This document shows, piece after piece, positions 29,315 to 37,285 of a stretch of DNA of 64,000 nucleotides. Below the pieces are notes generated by a model, which saw nothing but the letters and a program-made list of their open reading frames with translations, ran no database searches and was not told the DNA's origin. Both the position numbers and the translations under genes were made by a program. The DNA lies in the NCBI RefSeq assembly GCF_902497775.2, contig NZ_OZ024668.1:5564326-5628325 (forward strand), written 5' to 3'. The first letter of the stretch is position 1. The number at the start of each line of letters is the position of its first letter. The DNA comes from Pseudomonas fluorescens (lineage in GTDB: Bacteria; Pseudomonadota; Gammaproteobacteria; Pseudomonadales; Pseudomonadaceae).

Positions 29315-29644
29315 ATGAGCAGCGATCTTATCAAACACGTCACCGACGCCACCTTCGAAGCCGAAGTTCTGAAGGCTGAAGGCCCGGTGCTGGTCGACTA
29401 CTGGGCTGAATGGTGCGGCCCTTGCAAAATGATCGCGCCGGTTCTGGACGACATCGCCGCTAGCTACGCGGGCAAACTGACCGTCGCCAAGCTGAACATC
29501 GACGACAACCAGGAAACCCCGGCCAAGCACGGCGTGCGTGGCATCCCGACGCTGATGCTGTTCAAGAACGGCAACGTCGAGGCCACCAAGGTCGGTGCAC
29601 TGTCGAAATCTCAGCTGGCAGCCTTCCTGGACGCCAATATCTGA
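29315..29644 (+). CDS. trxA: thioredoxin 1
   Basis: 109 residues from the ATG at 29315; the earlier in-frame ATG at 29273 would add non-conserved residues. The active site WCGPC has cysteines C34 and C37, and the cis-proline loop is GIPTLMLF. TrxA is the general cytosolic disulfide reductase. A terminator follows within six bases of the stop, and rho comes next, the usual trxA-rho order. Confidence 0.98.
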   Translation: MSSDLIKHVTDATFEAEVLKAEGPVLVDYWAEWCGPCKMIAPVLDDIAASYAGKLTVAKLNIDDNQETPAKHGVRGIPTLMLFKNGNVEATKVGALSKSQLAAFLDANI

Positions 29645-29649
29645 GTGAA

Positions 29650-29676
29650 AAAAGCCCCGCATTCGTCGGGGCTTTT
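29650..29676 (+). terminator. intrinsic terminator of trxA
   Basis: AAAAGCCCCG and CGGGGCTTTT form a 10-bp stem around a 7-nt loop, with further T residues after it. It starts six bases after the trxA stop. Confidence 0.92.
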
Positions 29677-29821
29677 CTTTATCTGGTGACTAGACGCCAG
29701 AAAAAGCAGGTGTTACATTCGGCCTCGCACTGTTTCTTCGGTGCCCTCTGCACGCCGTCGCCGACGCATCCCTAATTCGAATCAGTACGCGATCCTGTCG
29801 CCTTCTTTGCGGCGCGGCTTC

Positions 29822-29840
29822 ATTAAGCCAGAAGCTTAAT
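29822..29840 (+). promoter_or_regulatory. hairpin in the rho leader
   Basis: ATTAAGC and GCTTAAT flank a 5-nt loop, ending 33 nt before the rho ATG and followed by a pyrimidine stretch (tcccccttct). The roughly 190-nt rho leader otherwise shows no gene. In E. coli rho is autoregulated by attenuation in its leader; this hairpin may be part of a similar control. Confidence 0.35.
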
Positions 29841-29873
29841 TCCCCCTTCTTACATGATTACGTCACTCCCCTT

Positions 29874-31133
29874 ATGAACCTGACTGAACTCAAGCAAAAG
29901 CCGATTACCGATCTGCTCGAAATGGCCGAACAGATGGGCATAGAAAATATGGCCCGTTCGCGCAAGCAAGATGTGATTTTCTCCCTGTTGAAAAAGCATG
30001 CGAAAAGCGGCGAGGAAATCTCCGGTGACGGCGTGCTGGAGATTCTCCAGGACGGCTTCGGCTTCCTGCGCTCGGCCGATGCCTCGTACCTGGCCGGCCC
30101 GGACGACATCTATGTGTCGCCAAGCCAGATCCGTCGTTTCAACTTGCGTACCGGCGACACCATCGTCGGCAAGATCCGCCCGCCAAAAGAAGGCGAGCGT
30201 TACTTCGCGCTGCTGAAAGTCGACACCATCAACTTCGACCGGCCGGAAAACGCGAAGAACAAGATCCTGTTCGAAAACCTGACGCCGCTGTTCCCTAACG
30301 AGCGCCTGAAGATGGAAGCCGGCAACGGTTCCACCGAAGACCTCACCGGCCGGGTTATCGACCTCTGCGCCCCGATCGGCAAAGGCCAGCGCGGCCTGAT
30401 CGTCGCTCCGCCAAAAGCGGGCAAGACCATCATGCTGCAGAACATCGCGGCCAACATCACCCGTAACAATCCCGAGTGCCACCTGATCGTCCTGCTGATC
30501 GACGAGCGCCCGGAAGAAGTGACCGAAATGCAGCGCACCGTGCGCGGCGAAGTGGTTGCCTCGACTTTCGACGAGCCGCCAACCCGCCACGTGCAGGTTG
30601 CCGAAATGGTCATCGAGAAGGCCAAGCGCCTGGTTGAACACAAGAAAGACGTGGTCATCCTGCTCGACTCCATCACCCGTCTGGCCCGTGCCTACAACAC
30701 CGTGATCCCGAGCTCCGGCAAGGTCCTCACCGGTGGTGTCGATGCCCACGCCCTGGAGAAGCCGAAGCGTTTCTTCGGTGCCGCGCGTAACATCGAAGAA
30801 GGCGGTTCGCTGACCATCATCGCCACCGCGCTGGTCGAAACCGGCTCGAAGATGGACGAAGTGATCTACGAAGAGTTCAAGGGTACCGGCAACATGGAGC
30901 TGCCCCTGGACCGCAAGATCGCCGAGAAGCGTGTCTTCCCGGCCATCAACATCAACCGTTCGGGTACCCGTCGCGAAGAGCTGCTGACCGCCGACGACGA
31001 GCTGCAGCGCATGTGGATCCTGCGCAAGCTGCTGCACCCGATGGATGAAGTTGCTGCTATCGAGTTCCTGATCGACAAACTCAAGCAGACCAAGACCAAC
31101 GACGAGTTCTTCTTGTCGATGAAGCGCAAGTAA
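29874..31133 (+). CDS. rho: transcription termination factor Rho
   Basis: 419 residues, full length. The N-terminal domain ([22 protein letters not shown]) is followed by the RNA-binding cold-shock-like domain with [22 protein letters not shown]. The ATPase domain has Walker A in [12 protein letters not shown] and the Q/R-loop regions [23 protein letters not shown]. Rho is a hexameric RNA helicase that ends untranslated transcripts. It has its own intrinsic terminator and lies between trxA and ubiD. Confidence 0.99.
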   Translation: MNLTELKQKPITDLLEMAEQMGIENMARSRKQDVIFSLLKKHAKSGEEISGDGVLEILQDGFGFLRSADASYLAGPDDIYVSPSQIRRFNLRTGDTIVGKIRPPKEGERYFALLKVDTINFDRPENAKNKILFENLTPLFPNERLKMEAGNGSTEDLTGRVIDLCAPIGKGQRGLIVAPPKAGKTIMLQNIAANITRNNPECHLIVLLIDERPEEVTEMQRTVRGEVVASTFDEPPTRHVQVAEMVIEKAKRLVEHKKDVVILLDSITRLARAYNTVIPSSGKVLTGGVDAHALEKPKRFFGAARNIEEGGSLTIIATALVETGSKMDEVIYEEFKGTGNMELPLDRKIAEKRVFPAININRSGTRREELLTADDELQRMWILRKLLHPMDEVAAIEFLIDKLKQTKTNDEFFLSMKRK

Positions 31134-31151
31134 ACTGCTGCGCTGGGCAAG

Positions 31152-31173
31152 AGCCGGGGCGACCCGGCTTTTT
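31152..31173 (+). terminator. intrinsic terminator of rho
   Basis: AGCCGGG and CCCGGCT with loop GCGA, followed directly by a T-run (ttttt). It starts 18 nt after the rho stop. Confidence 0.9.
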
Positions 31174-31262
31174 GCTATCTGTACTTTGGCTATTCTGAGC
31201 AGCCGAGTTCGGCGCTACACTCTGCAGCCCGACCGCTACGGCAGCCAATACGAGGCTTTTGC

Positions 31263-32729
31263 ATGCAGTATCGCGATTTGCGCGACTTTATCCGTGGCCT
31301 GGAACAGCGCGGCGAACTCAAGCGCATCCAGGTGCCGATCTCTCCAGTCCTGGAAATGACCGAAGTCTGCGACCGCACCCTGCGCGCCAAAGGCCCGGCC
31401 CTGCTGTTCGAGAAGCCTACCGGCTTCGACATTCCGGTACTTGGCAACCTGTTCGGTACCCCGGAGCGGGTGGCCATGGGCATGGGGGCCGAGTCGGTCG
31501 GCGAACTGCGTGAAATCGGCAAGTTGCTGGCTTTCCTCAAGGAGCCCGAGCCGCCGAAAAGCCTCAAGGACGCCTGGTCGAAGCTACCGATTTTCAAGAA
31601 GGTCGTGTCCATGGCGCCGAAGGTGGTCAAGGATGCGCCGTGCCACGAAGTGGTCATCGAAGGTGATGATGTCGACCTCGGCCTGTTGCCGGTGCAGCAC
31701 TGCTGGCCGGGCGACGTTGCGCCGCTGATCACCTGGGGCCTGACCGTTACCCGCGGGCCGAACAAGGATCGCCAGAACCTGGGTATCTACCGTCAGCAGG
31801 TGATCGGCCGCAACAAGGTCATCATGCGCTGGCTGAGCCATCGCGGCGGCGCCCTGGACTATCGCGAGTGGTGCGAGAAGCACCCTGGCCAGCCGTTCCC
31901 GGTAGCCGTGGCCCTGGGCGCAGACCCTGCGACCATCCTCGGCGCCGTGACGCCAGTACCCGATACCCTTTCCGAGTACGCCTTCGCCGGCCTGCTGCGC
32001 GGTAACCGCACCGAGCTGGTCAAGTGCCGGGGCAGCGACCTGCAGGTGCCGGCTACTGCCGAGATTATCCTCGAAGGTGTGATTCACCCGGGTGAAATGG
32101 CTCCGGAAGGCCCGTACGGCGACCACACTGGCTACTACAATGAAGTCGACAGCTTCCCGGTGTTCACTGTCGAGCGCATCACCCATCGCACCAAGCCGAT
32201 CTATCACAGCACCTACACCGGCCGGCCGCCGGATGAGCCGGCGATTCTCGGCGTAGCCCTGAACGAAGTGTTCGTGCCGATCCTGCAGAAGCAGTTCCCG
32301 GAAATCACCGACTTCTACCTGCCGCCTGAAGGCTGCTCGTACCGCATGGCGGTGGTGACCATGAAAAAGCAGTATCCAGGCCACGCCAAGCGCGTGATGC
32401 TGGGTGTCTGGTCGTTTTTACGACAGTTCATGTACACCAAGTTCGTTATTGTCACTGACGACGACATCAATGCGCGGGACTGGAACGACGTAATCTGGGC
32501 AATTACCACGCGCATGGACCCCAAGCGCGATACGGTGATGATCGAAAACACCCCGATCGACTACCTGGACTTCGCGTCGCCGGTGTCCGGGCTGGGTTCG
32601 AAAATGGGCCTGGATGCAACGCACAAGTGGCCGGGTGAGACCACTCGCGAGTGGGGACGGGTCATCGTCAAGGATGAAGCGGTCACCCGGCGGATCGATG
32701 AGCTGTGGAATCAGTTGGGAATAGACTAA
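31263..32729 (+). CDS. ubiD: 3-octaprenyl-4-hydroxybenzoate carboxy-lyase
   Basis: 488 residues. UbiD decarboxylates the prenylated 4-hydroxybenzoate during ubiquinone synthesis, using prenylated FMN made by UbiX. Family start [22 protein letters not shown]; conserved parts are [33 protein letters not shown] (with the catalytic Glu region) and [21 protein letters not shown]. The next gene starts on the base after its stop, so the two are co-transcribed. No ubiX is in this window. Confidence 0.97.
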   Translation: MQYRDLRDFIRGLEQRGELKRIQVPISPVLEMTEVCDRTLRAKGPALLFEKPTGFDIPVLGNLFGTPERVAMGMGAESVGELREIGKLLAFLKEPEPPKSLKDAWSKLPIFKKVVSMAPKVVKDAPCHEVVIEGDDVDLGLLPVQHCWPGDVAPLITWGLTVTRGPNKDRQNLGIYRQQVIGRNKVIMRWLSHRGGALDYREWCEKHPGQPFPVAVALGADPATILGAVTPVPDTLSEYAFAGLLRGNRTELVKCRGSDLQVPATAEIILEGVIHPGEMAPEGPYGDHTGYYNEVDSFPVFTVERITHRTKPIYHSTYTGRPPDEPAILGVALNEVFVPILQKQFPEITDFYLPPEGCSYRMAVVTMKKQYPGHAKRVMLGVWSFLRQFMYTKFVIVTDDDINARDWNDVIWAITTRMDPKRDTVMIENTPIDYLDFASPVSGLGSKMGLDATHKWPGETTREWGRVIVKDEAVTRRIDELWNQLGID

Positions 32730-33698
32730 ATGCAGGTAACCTTGCAGCCGTCCGGGGCAGTGTTGGCGCTCGAGCCCGGAGAAAGGATTCTGGATGCGGC
32801 GCGGCGCCTGGGCTACGACTGCCCGCAGAGTTGCCGCAACGGTAACTGTCATGTCTGCGCTGCGCTGCTGGTCGAAGGCCGGGTGCGCCAGGGTGGCGTC
32901 GAGCGTGATCACGGCGAGCTGTTCACCTGCATCGCCGAGCCACTGGAGGACTGCATCTTGCTGTGGGATGGCGTACTGGCCCTGGGCGAGCTGCCGGTAC
33001 GGACCCTGGCCTGCCAGCTCAGCGAATGTGTCGAGGTCGGCGGCGACGTCTGGCGCGTACGTCTGCGTGCGCCAGCGGGCAAGCCACCGCGTTACCACGC
33101 TGGCCAGTACCTGATGCTCGAGCGTGACAGCGGCGACAAGGCTGCCTTCTCGCTGGCCTCGGCGCCGCACAGCGGTCGTGACCTCGAGCTGCATGTGCTG
33201 GCCCGTGAGAACAGCGCTCTGGACCTTATCGCCCAGTTGCAGCGCACGCGCATGGCGCGGCTGGAAATGCCCTTTGGTGATACCCACCTGGCCGAGTTGC
33301 CGGATGGCCCGCTGGTGCTGATCGCTGCCGGTACCGGCATGGCGCAGATGCACAGCCTGATCGAGCATTGCCGGGCCAGCGGCTTCAAGCACCCGGTCCA
33401 CCTGTACTGGGGTGTGCGCCAGCCGGACGACTTCTACCAGATCGAGCACTGGGCCGAATGGGAGCGTCTGCCCAACCTGTTTCTGCACAAGGTGGTCAGT
33501 GATTTGTGCGGTTGGGAAGGGCGCTGCGGCCTGCTGCACGAGGCGGTCTGCGAAGACATCAGCGACCTGGCCGGTGTGCATGTTTACGCCAGCGGCTCGC
33601 CGAACATGATCTACGCAACCCTCGACGCGCTGGTCGAAGCCGGCATGGATGCCCATCAAATGCGCGCCGATGTATTCGCTTATGCCCCGCGCAATTGA
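32730..33698 (+). CDS. 2Fe-2S flavin/NAD(P)H oxidoreductase (CDP-6-deoxy-glucoseen reductase type)
   Basis: 322 residues. The N-terminal plant-type ferredoxin domain has CPQSCRNGNCHVC, with a fourth cysteine in LFTCIAEP. It is followed by an FAD domain (YHAGQYLMLERDSG, then AFSLASAPHSGR) and an NAD(P)H domain (GPLVLIAAGTGMAQMHSLIEH). It is an electron-transfer module. It abuts ubiD with no gap, a placement seen across pseudomonads. A role in flavin reduction for UbiX/UbiD or in another respiratory step is possible but not shown. A GC hairpin follows 13 nt after its stop. Confidence 0.9.
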   Translation: MQVTLQPSGAVLALEPGERILDAARRLGYDCPQSCRNGNCHVCAALLVEGRVRQGGVERDHGELFTCIAEPLEDCILLWDGVLALGELPVRTLACQLSECVEVGGDVWRVRLRAPAGKPPRYHAGQYLMLERDSGDKAAFSLASAPHSGRDLELHVLARENSALDLIAQLQRTRMARLEMPFGDTHLAELPDGPLVLIAAGTGMAQMHSLIEHCRASGFKHPVHLYWGVRQPDDFYQIEHWAEWERLPNLFLHKVVSDLCGWEGRCGLLHEAVCEDISDLAGVHVYASGSPNMIYATLDALVEAGMDAHQMRADVFAYAPRN

Positions 33699-33710
33699 AT
33701 GACGGAATAA

Positions 33711-33735
33711 GGCACGCTGCAACAGCGTGCCGGTT
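33711..33735 (+). terminator. hairpin after the ubiD operon
   Basis: GGCACGCTG and CAGCGTGCC with a 3-nt loop, followed by ggttt. It is a likely terminator with a short T-tract. Confidence 0.65.
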
Positions 33736-33974
33736 TAAATAACTGTCGGCACGGCCGATGGTTATAAGCCACTCATTATTGCCCGCAACGAAAATAACGT
33801 TCGCTACACTTGAAACAGTGCACCTGTTATCGCCCTGGCACGGCCCTTATTGCCGTTTCAGGGCGCTTGGGGGCTTGTGTCCCGGCGCTTATCTGCCGTA
33901 CGGTAACTCTGTGCACAGGGCTTTGCCTTATAGTGCAACGCATTGGTAATTCATGGGGAAGTGTGGCGGCAGCT

Positions 33975-34616
33975 ATGTCGGCAATCGAAACGGTATCTTT
34001 GAATGTGGCCTATCCGCCGTTGCTTGATTTCGGCGAACAATTAACGCGCGAACAACTTGTACATTCAGTTCAACACACCATGTCCCGGCATCAGGGCGGC
34101 CCGGTGTGGTTGTTTGCCTACGGCTCGTTGATCTGGCGTCCAGAGTGCAATGCTGCCGAACGGCGACGAGCACGGGTGCATGGTTATCATCGCGGACTGT
34201 ATTTGTGGTCACACGAACACCGGGGCACACCGGAATGCCCGGGCCTGGTCTTCGGCCTGGATCGCGGCGGTTCGTGCAGCGGTTTTGCCTACCGCTTGCC
34301 GGATGACTGCCTGGAAGCGTCGCTGCTGGCCTTGTGGCAGCGAGAGATGCCTTATCCTGCGTATCGTCCGCACTGGCTCAATTGCCGACTGGAGGATGGC
34401 AGCAAGGTTCAGGCCCTGGGCTTCGTACTGGAGCGGCACCTACCGTGCTACGCCGGCAACCTGCCGGACACCTTGCTCAGCCAGATTTTCGCCAATGCCA
34501 AGGGCCGTTATGGCACTACCCGCGACTATGTCGAGCAGACCCTCGATGCCCTGCGCAGCCACGCCATGCCGGATCGCAATCTGGAGGCGCGCTTTCGGCG
34601 TTGTCATTCCAGGTAG
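33975..34616 (+). CDS. gamma-glutamylcyclotransferase, ChaC family
   Basis: 213 residues from the ATG at 33975; an in-frame GTG at 33963 is an alternative, since neither has an ideal ribosome-binding site. The substrate-binding motif FAYGSLIW is at about residues 41-48, and GLVFGLDRGGSCSGFAYRL is the conserved core. ChaC enzymes split the gamma-glutamyl group of glutathione to 5-oxoproline and Cys-Gly. The stop TAG lies inside a REP fragment (gTAGgagcgggct), so insertion of the element set the C-terminus. About 240 nt of promoter region, with no gene, precedes it. Confidence 0.9.
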   Translation: MSAIETVSLNVAYPPLLDFGEQLTREQLVHSVQHTMSRHQGGPVWLFAYGSLIWRPECNAAERRRARVHGYHRGLYLWSHEHRGTPECPGLVFGLDRGGSCSGFAYRLPDDCLEASLLALWQREMPYPAYRPHWLNCRLEDGSKVQALGFVLERHLPCYAGNLPDTLLSQIFANAKGRYGTTRDYVEQTLDALRSHAMPDRNLEARFRRCHSR

Positions 34617-34625
34617 GAGCGGGCT
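34613..34625 (+). repeat. partial REP fragment at the chaC stop
   Basis: GTAGGAGCGGGCT matches the first 13 bases of the REP at 21448; the rest of the element is missing. It supplies the stop codon of the ChaC gene and lies just before the convergent oxidoreductase. Confidence 0.65.
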
Positions 34626-34627
34626 GT

Positions 34628-35605
34628 TTAGGCCATGGTCACTACCAGCTTGCCCACTGCCTTGCGCTGGCCAAGCATCTCGATGGCTGCACCGGCTTCG
34701 GCCAGCGGGAAGGTCTGCGATACCAGCGGCTTGAGCTTGCCCTCGGCGAACCAGGCAAACAACTGCTGGAAGTTCGCCGCATTGTCTGCTGGCTGACGCT
34801 GGGCAAACGCCCCCCAGAACACCCCGAGCACCGCCGCACCCTTGAGCAGCGCCAGGTTGACCGGCAGCTCGGGGATGCGCCCGCTGGCAAAACCAACCAC
34901 CAGCAGCCGGCCATTCCAGGCGATACCGCGCACCGCCTGGTCAAACAGGTCGCCACCCACCGGGTCGTAGATGACGTCGGCGCCATTGCCGCCGGTCAGG
35001 CGTTTGATCTCGTCCTTGAGGCTGGTTTCGCTGTAGTTGATCAGATCGTCGGCACCAGCTGCCCTGGCCACGGCGAGCTTTTCGGCGCTGCTGGCCGCAG
35101 CTATCACGCGCGCGCCCATGGCCTTGCCGATTTCCACCGCTGCCAGCCCAACCCCACCCGAGGCACCCAGCACCAGCAGGGTTTCCCCGGCCTTGAGCTG
35201 GCCACGCTGGCTGAGCGCATGCATCGAGGTGCCGTAAGTCATGCCGAAGGCCGCGGCGGTGGTGAAGTCCATCTGCGCCGGGATCGGCAAGACGTTGTAG
35301 GCCGGCACCGCCACTTGTTCGGCGAAGCTGCCCCAGCCGGTCAGGGCCATGACCCGATCGCCGACGTTCAGGTTACCGACCTTCTCACCCACGGCGCTGA
35401 CCACGCCGGCTGCTTCGCCTCCGGGCGAGAACGGCAGCGGCGGCTGGAATTGGTACTTGCCTTCGATGATCAGGGTGTCGGGAAAGTTGACCCCGGCGGC
35501 CTGCACGTCGAGCAGGATCTCGTTCTTCTTCGGCACCGGGCTGGCGACTTCTTCCAGGACCAGGTTTTGCGCCGGACCAAGGGCTTTGCACAACACTGCT
35601 TTCAT
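34628..35605 (-). CDS. NADPH:quinone oxidoreductase family protein (zeta-crystallin-like MDR)
   Basis: 325 residues from the ATG at 35605, with AAAGGAAT seven bases upstream; the longer frame is not coding. It is a zinc-free medium-chain dehydrogenase/reductase: the catalytic domain begins MKAVLCKALGPAQNLVLEEV, and the Rossmann motif is VLGASGGVGLAAVEIGKAMGARV. The GADVIYDPVGGDLFDQAVR segment is typical of quinone oxidoreductases. The substrate is unknown. It is divergent from the FliL-like gene. Confidence 0.92.
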   Translation of the reverse strand: MKAVLCKALGPAQNLVLEEVASPVPKKNEILLDVQAAGVNFPDTLIIEGKYQFQPPLPFSPGGEAAGVVSAVGEKVGNLNVGDRVMALTGWGSFAEQVAVPAYNVLPIPAQMDFTTAAAFGMTYGTSMHALSQRGQLKAGETLLVLGASGGVGLAAVEIGKAMGARVIAAASSAEKLAVARAAGADDLINYSETSLKDEIKRLTGGNGADVIYDPVGGDLFDQAVRGIAWNGRLLVVGFASGRIPELPVNLALLKGAAVLGVFWGAFAQRQPADNAANFQQLFAWFAEGKLKPLVSQTFPLAEAGAAIEMLGQRKAVGKLVVTMA

Positions 35606-35761
35606 CGGGACTATTCCTTTGCGCGTAGTGGCCGATAAGTGTAGGTGGGCGAGGTGCCGGGTCAACGAGCATGGCCCGCCCTGATAGGCCGGCATAAGCC
35701 CGGGCTTGGGTTTGACCGGTGCGCTGGGTATGCTGGCGCCAACTGTATGAGGAGCGAATTC

Positions 35762-36166
35762 GTGAAAGCGTGGATCTTGATGGTACTGGCGCTGATGCTG
35801 CCGATGGCGGCCATGGCCGAGGAAGCCAAGGAAGGGGAACCGAAGGTCTCCTACATTTCCCTGAGCCCGCCGTTTGTGGGCAACTACGCTCTCGATGGCG
35901 GGCCGAAACTGCGCGTGTACAAGGCCGACGTGGCCTTGCGGGTCAACAGCGACGCCGCTGCCGCTGCGGTGCGTCATCACGAGCCGCTGATCCGCAACCA
36001 GCTGGTGGCGCTGTTCACCCAGCAGAACCTGGAGGCCATGAGCAATGTCGAGGCCAAGGAAAAGCTGCGTCAGGAAGCCCTCAAGCAAGTCCAGCAGGTG
36101 CTCGAAAGCGAAGAAGGCAAGCCGACCGTCGATGACCTGCTGTTCAACAACCTGATCGTCCAGTAA
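35762..36166 (+). CDS. FliL-like exported protein
   Basis: 134 residues from a GTG at 35762, with AGGAG seven bases before it. A cleavable signal (VKAWILMVLALMLPMAAMA, then EEAKEG) replaces the usual N-terminal membrane anchor. The mature part, VSYISLSPPFVGNYALDGGPKLRVYKADVALRV through LVALFTQQNLEAMSNVEAKEKLRQEALKQVQQVL, matches the FliL periplasmic domain, which is related to stomatins. No flagellar gene is near, so this is a stand-alone paralogue of unknown function. Its stop touches the end of the convergent ABC permease gene with no spacer. Confidence 0.82.
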   Translation: MKAWILMVLALMLPMAAMAEEAKEGEPKVSYISLSPPFVGNYALDGGPKLRVYKADVALRVNSDAAAAAVRHHEPLIRNQLVALFTQQNLEAMSNVEAKEKLRQEALKQVQQVLESEEGKPTVDDLLFNNLIVQ

Positions 36167-37285
36167 TTACGAGGTCAGGCTGCGGCGAAAGCGCGCCAGG
36201 GCAATGGCGAAGAAGGCCAGGCCAATGGCGGCGAGCGCCGCGAGGTCTGGCCAGACCACTTCCAGCCCGGCGTCGCGGAACAGAATCGCCGCACTGAGGC
36301 TGACGAAGTGGGTCGAGGGCGAGCCCTGCATGACCCACTGCAGCCACTGCGGCATGCTGTCCAGCGGCGTGCTGCCTCCCGAAAGCAACAGCATCGGGAT
36401 GATCACCGGAATCGCCAGCAGACCGAACTGCGGGGTCGAGCGCGCCAGGGTGGCGAGGAAGATCCCCAGCGCAGTGCTGGCGAACAGGTACAGCGCCGTC
36501 ACCGCCAAAAACAGCCCCAGCGATCCTGCCAGCGGTACCCCCAGCGCGCCTTTGACGATCACCTCCAGCGACACCCAGGTGCACAGCACCACCACCAGGG
36601 CGTTGCTGCCGATCTTCGCCAGCATGATTTCCAGGGCGGTCAGCGGCAACACCAACAGGTGATCGAGGGTGCCGTGTTCGCGCTCGCGCAGCAGCGCTGT
36701 GCCGGTCAGCACAATGGCCAGGATGGTGATGTTGTTGACGATCTGGATCACGGCCAGGAACCAGCCGCCCTCAAGGTTGGGGTTGAACAGCGCGCGGGCG
36801 CTGAGCAGCGCCGGGCTGCTGGCTGCGGCCGAGCCCTGGTTGGCGTAGTCGAGCAGTTCGCGCTCGACGATCCTGCCGATGTAACCGGCGCCCATGAACG
36901 CCTGGCTCATGGCCGTGGCGTCGACGTTGACCTGCAGCTCTGGCGAGCGCCCGGCCAGCAGGTCGGTCTGGAAGTTCACCGGCACGTTGATCACAAAGGT
37001 GTAGCGGCCGCTGTCCATGGCCTCGTCGAGCTGGTCGTAGGCCAGCGGTACTGCGCGCTGGAACTCCGGTGGTTGCAGGGCCTCGGCGAGCTTGCGTGAG
37101 ACCAGGCTGTGGTCTTCGTCGATCACCGCGACGCTGGCGTTGTGCACGCCGATCACCGAGCCTGCAGCCGGCATGTAGATCGCCACACTGAAGGCATACA
37201 GCAGGAACAACAGCAGCACGCTGTCATGGCGCAGGCTGGTCAGCTCCTTGAGCCCCAGGCGCAGGGTATGTGCCAGACGATGCAT
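36167..37285 (-). CDS. ABC-2 type permease (YhhJ-like)
   Basis: 372 residues from the ATG at 37285. One N-terminal membrane helix (about 25-45), a large periplasmic domain (residues about 50-180), then five helices, the usual ABC-2 exporter plan. The segment LVLPLTALEIMLAKIGSNALV is the conserved cytosolic coupling region. The ATG overlaps the RbbA stop by one base. With the RbbA-type protein and the HlyD-type protein it forms one export system like E. coli YhiI-RbbA-YhhJ. The substrate is unknown. Confidence 0.9.
   Translation of the reverse strand: MHRLAHTLRLGLKELTSLRHDSVLLLFLLYAFSVAIYMPAAGSVIGVHNASVAVIDEDHSLVSRKLAEALQPPEFQRAVPLAYDQLDEAMDSGRYTFVINVPVNFQTDLLAGRSPELQVNVDATAMSQAFMGAGYIGRIVERELLDYANQGSAAASSPALLSARALFNPNLEGGWFLAVIQIVNNITILAIVLTGTALLREREHGTLDHLLVLPLTALEIMLAKIGSNALVVVLCTWVSLEVIVKGALGVPLAGSLGLFLAVTALYLFASTALGIFLATLARSTPQFGLLAIPVIIPMLLLSGGSTPLDSMPQWLQWVMQGSPSTHFVSLSAAILFRDAGLEVVWPDLAALAAIGLAFFAIALARFRRSLTS

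Noticed and set aside
35606..36088. N-terminal extension of the quinone oxidoreductase
   Set aside because: It covers the divergent promoter and part of the FliL-like gene; the MDR fold begins at 35605 with a ribosome-binding site.
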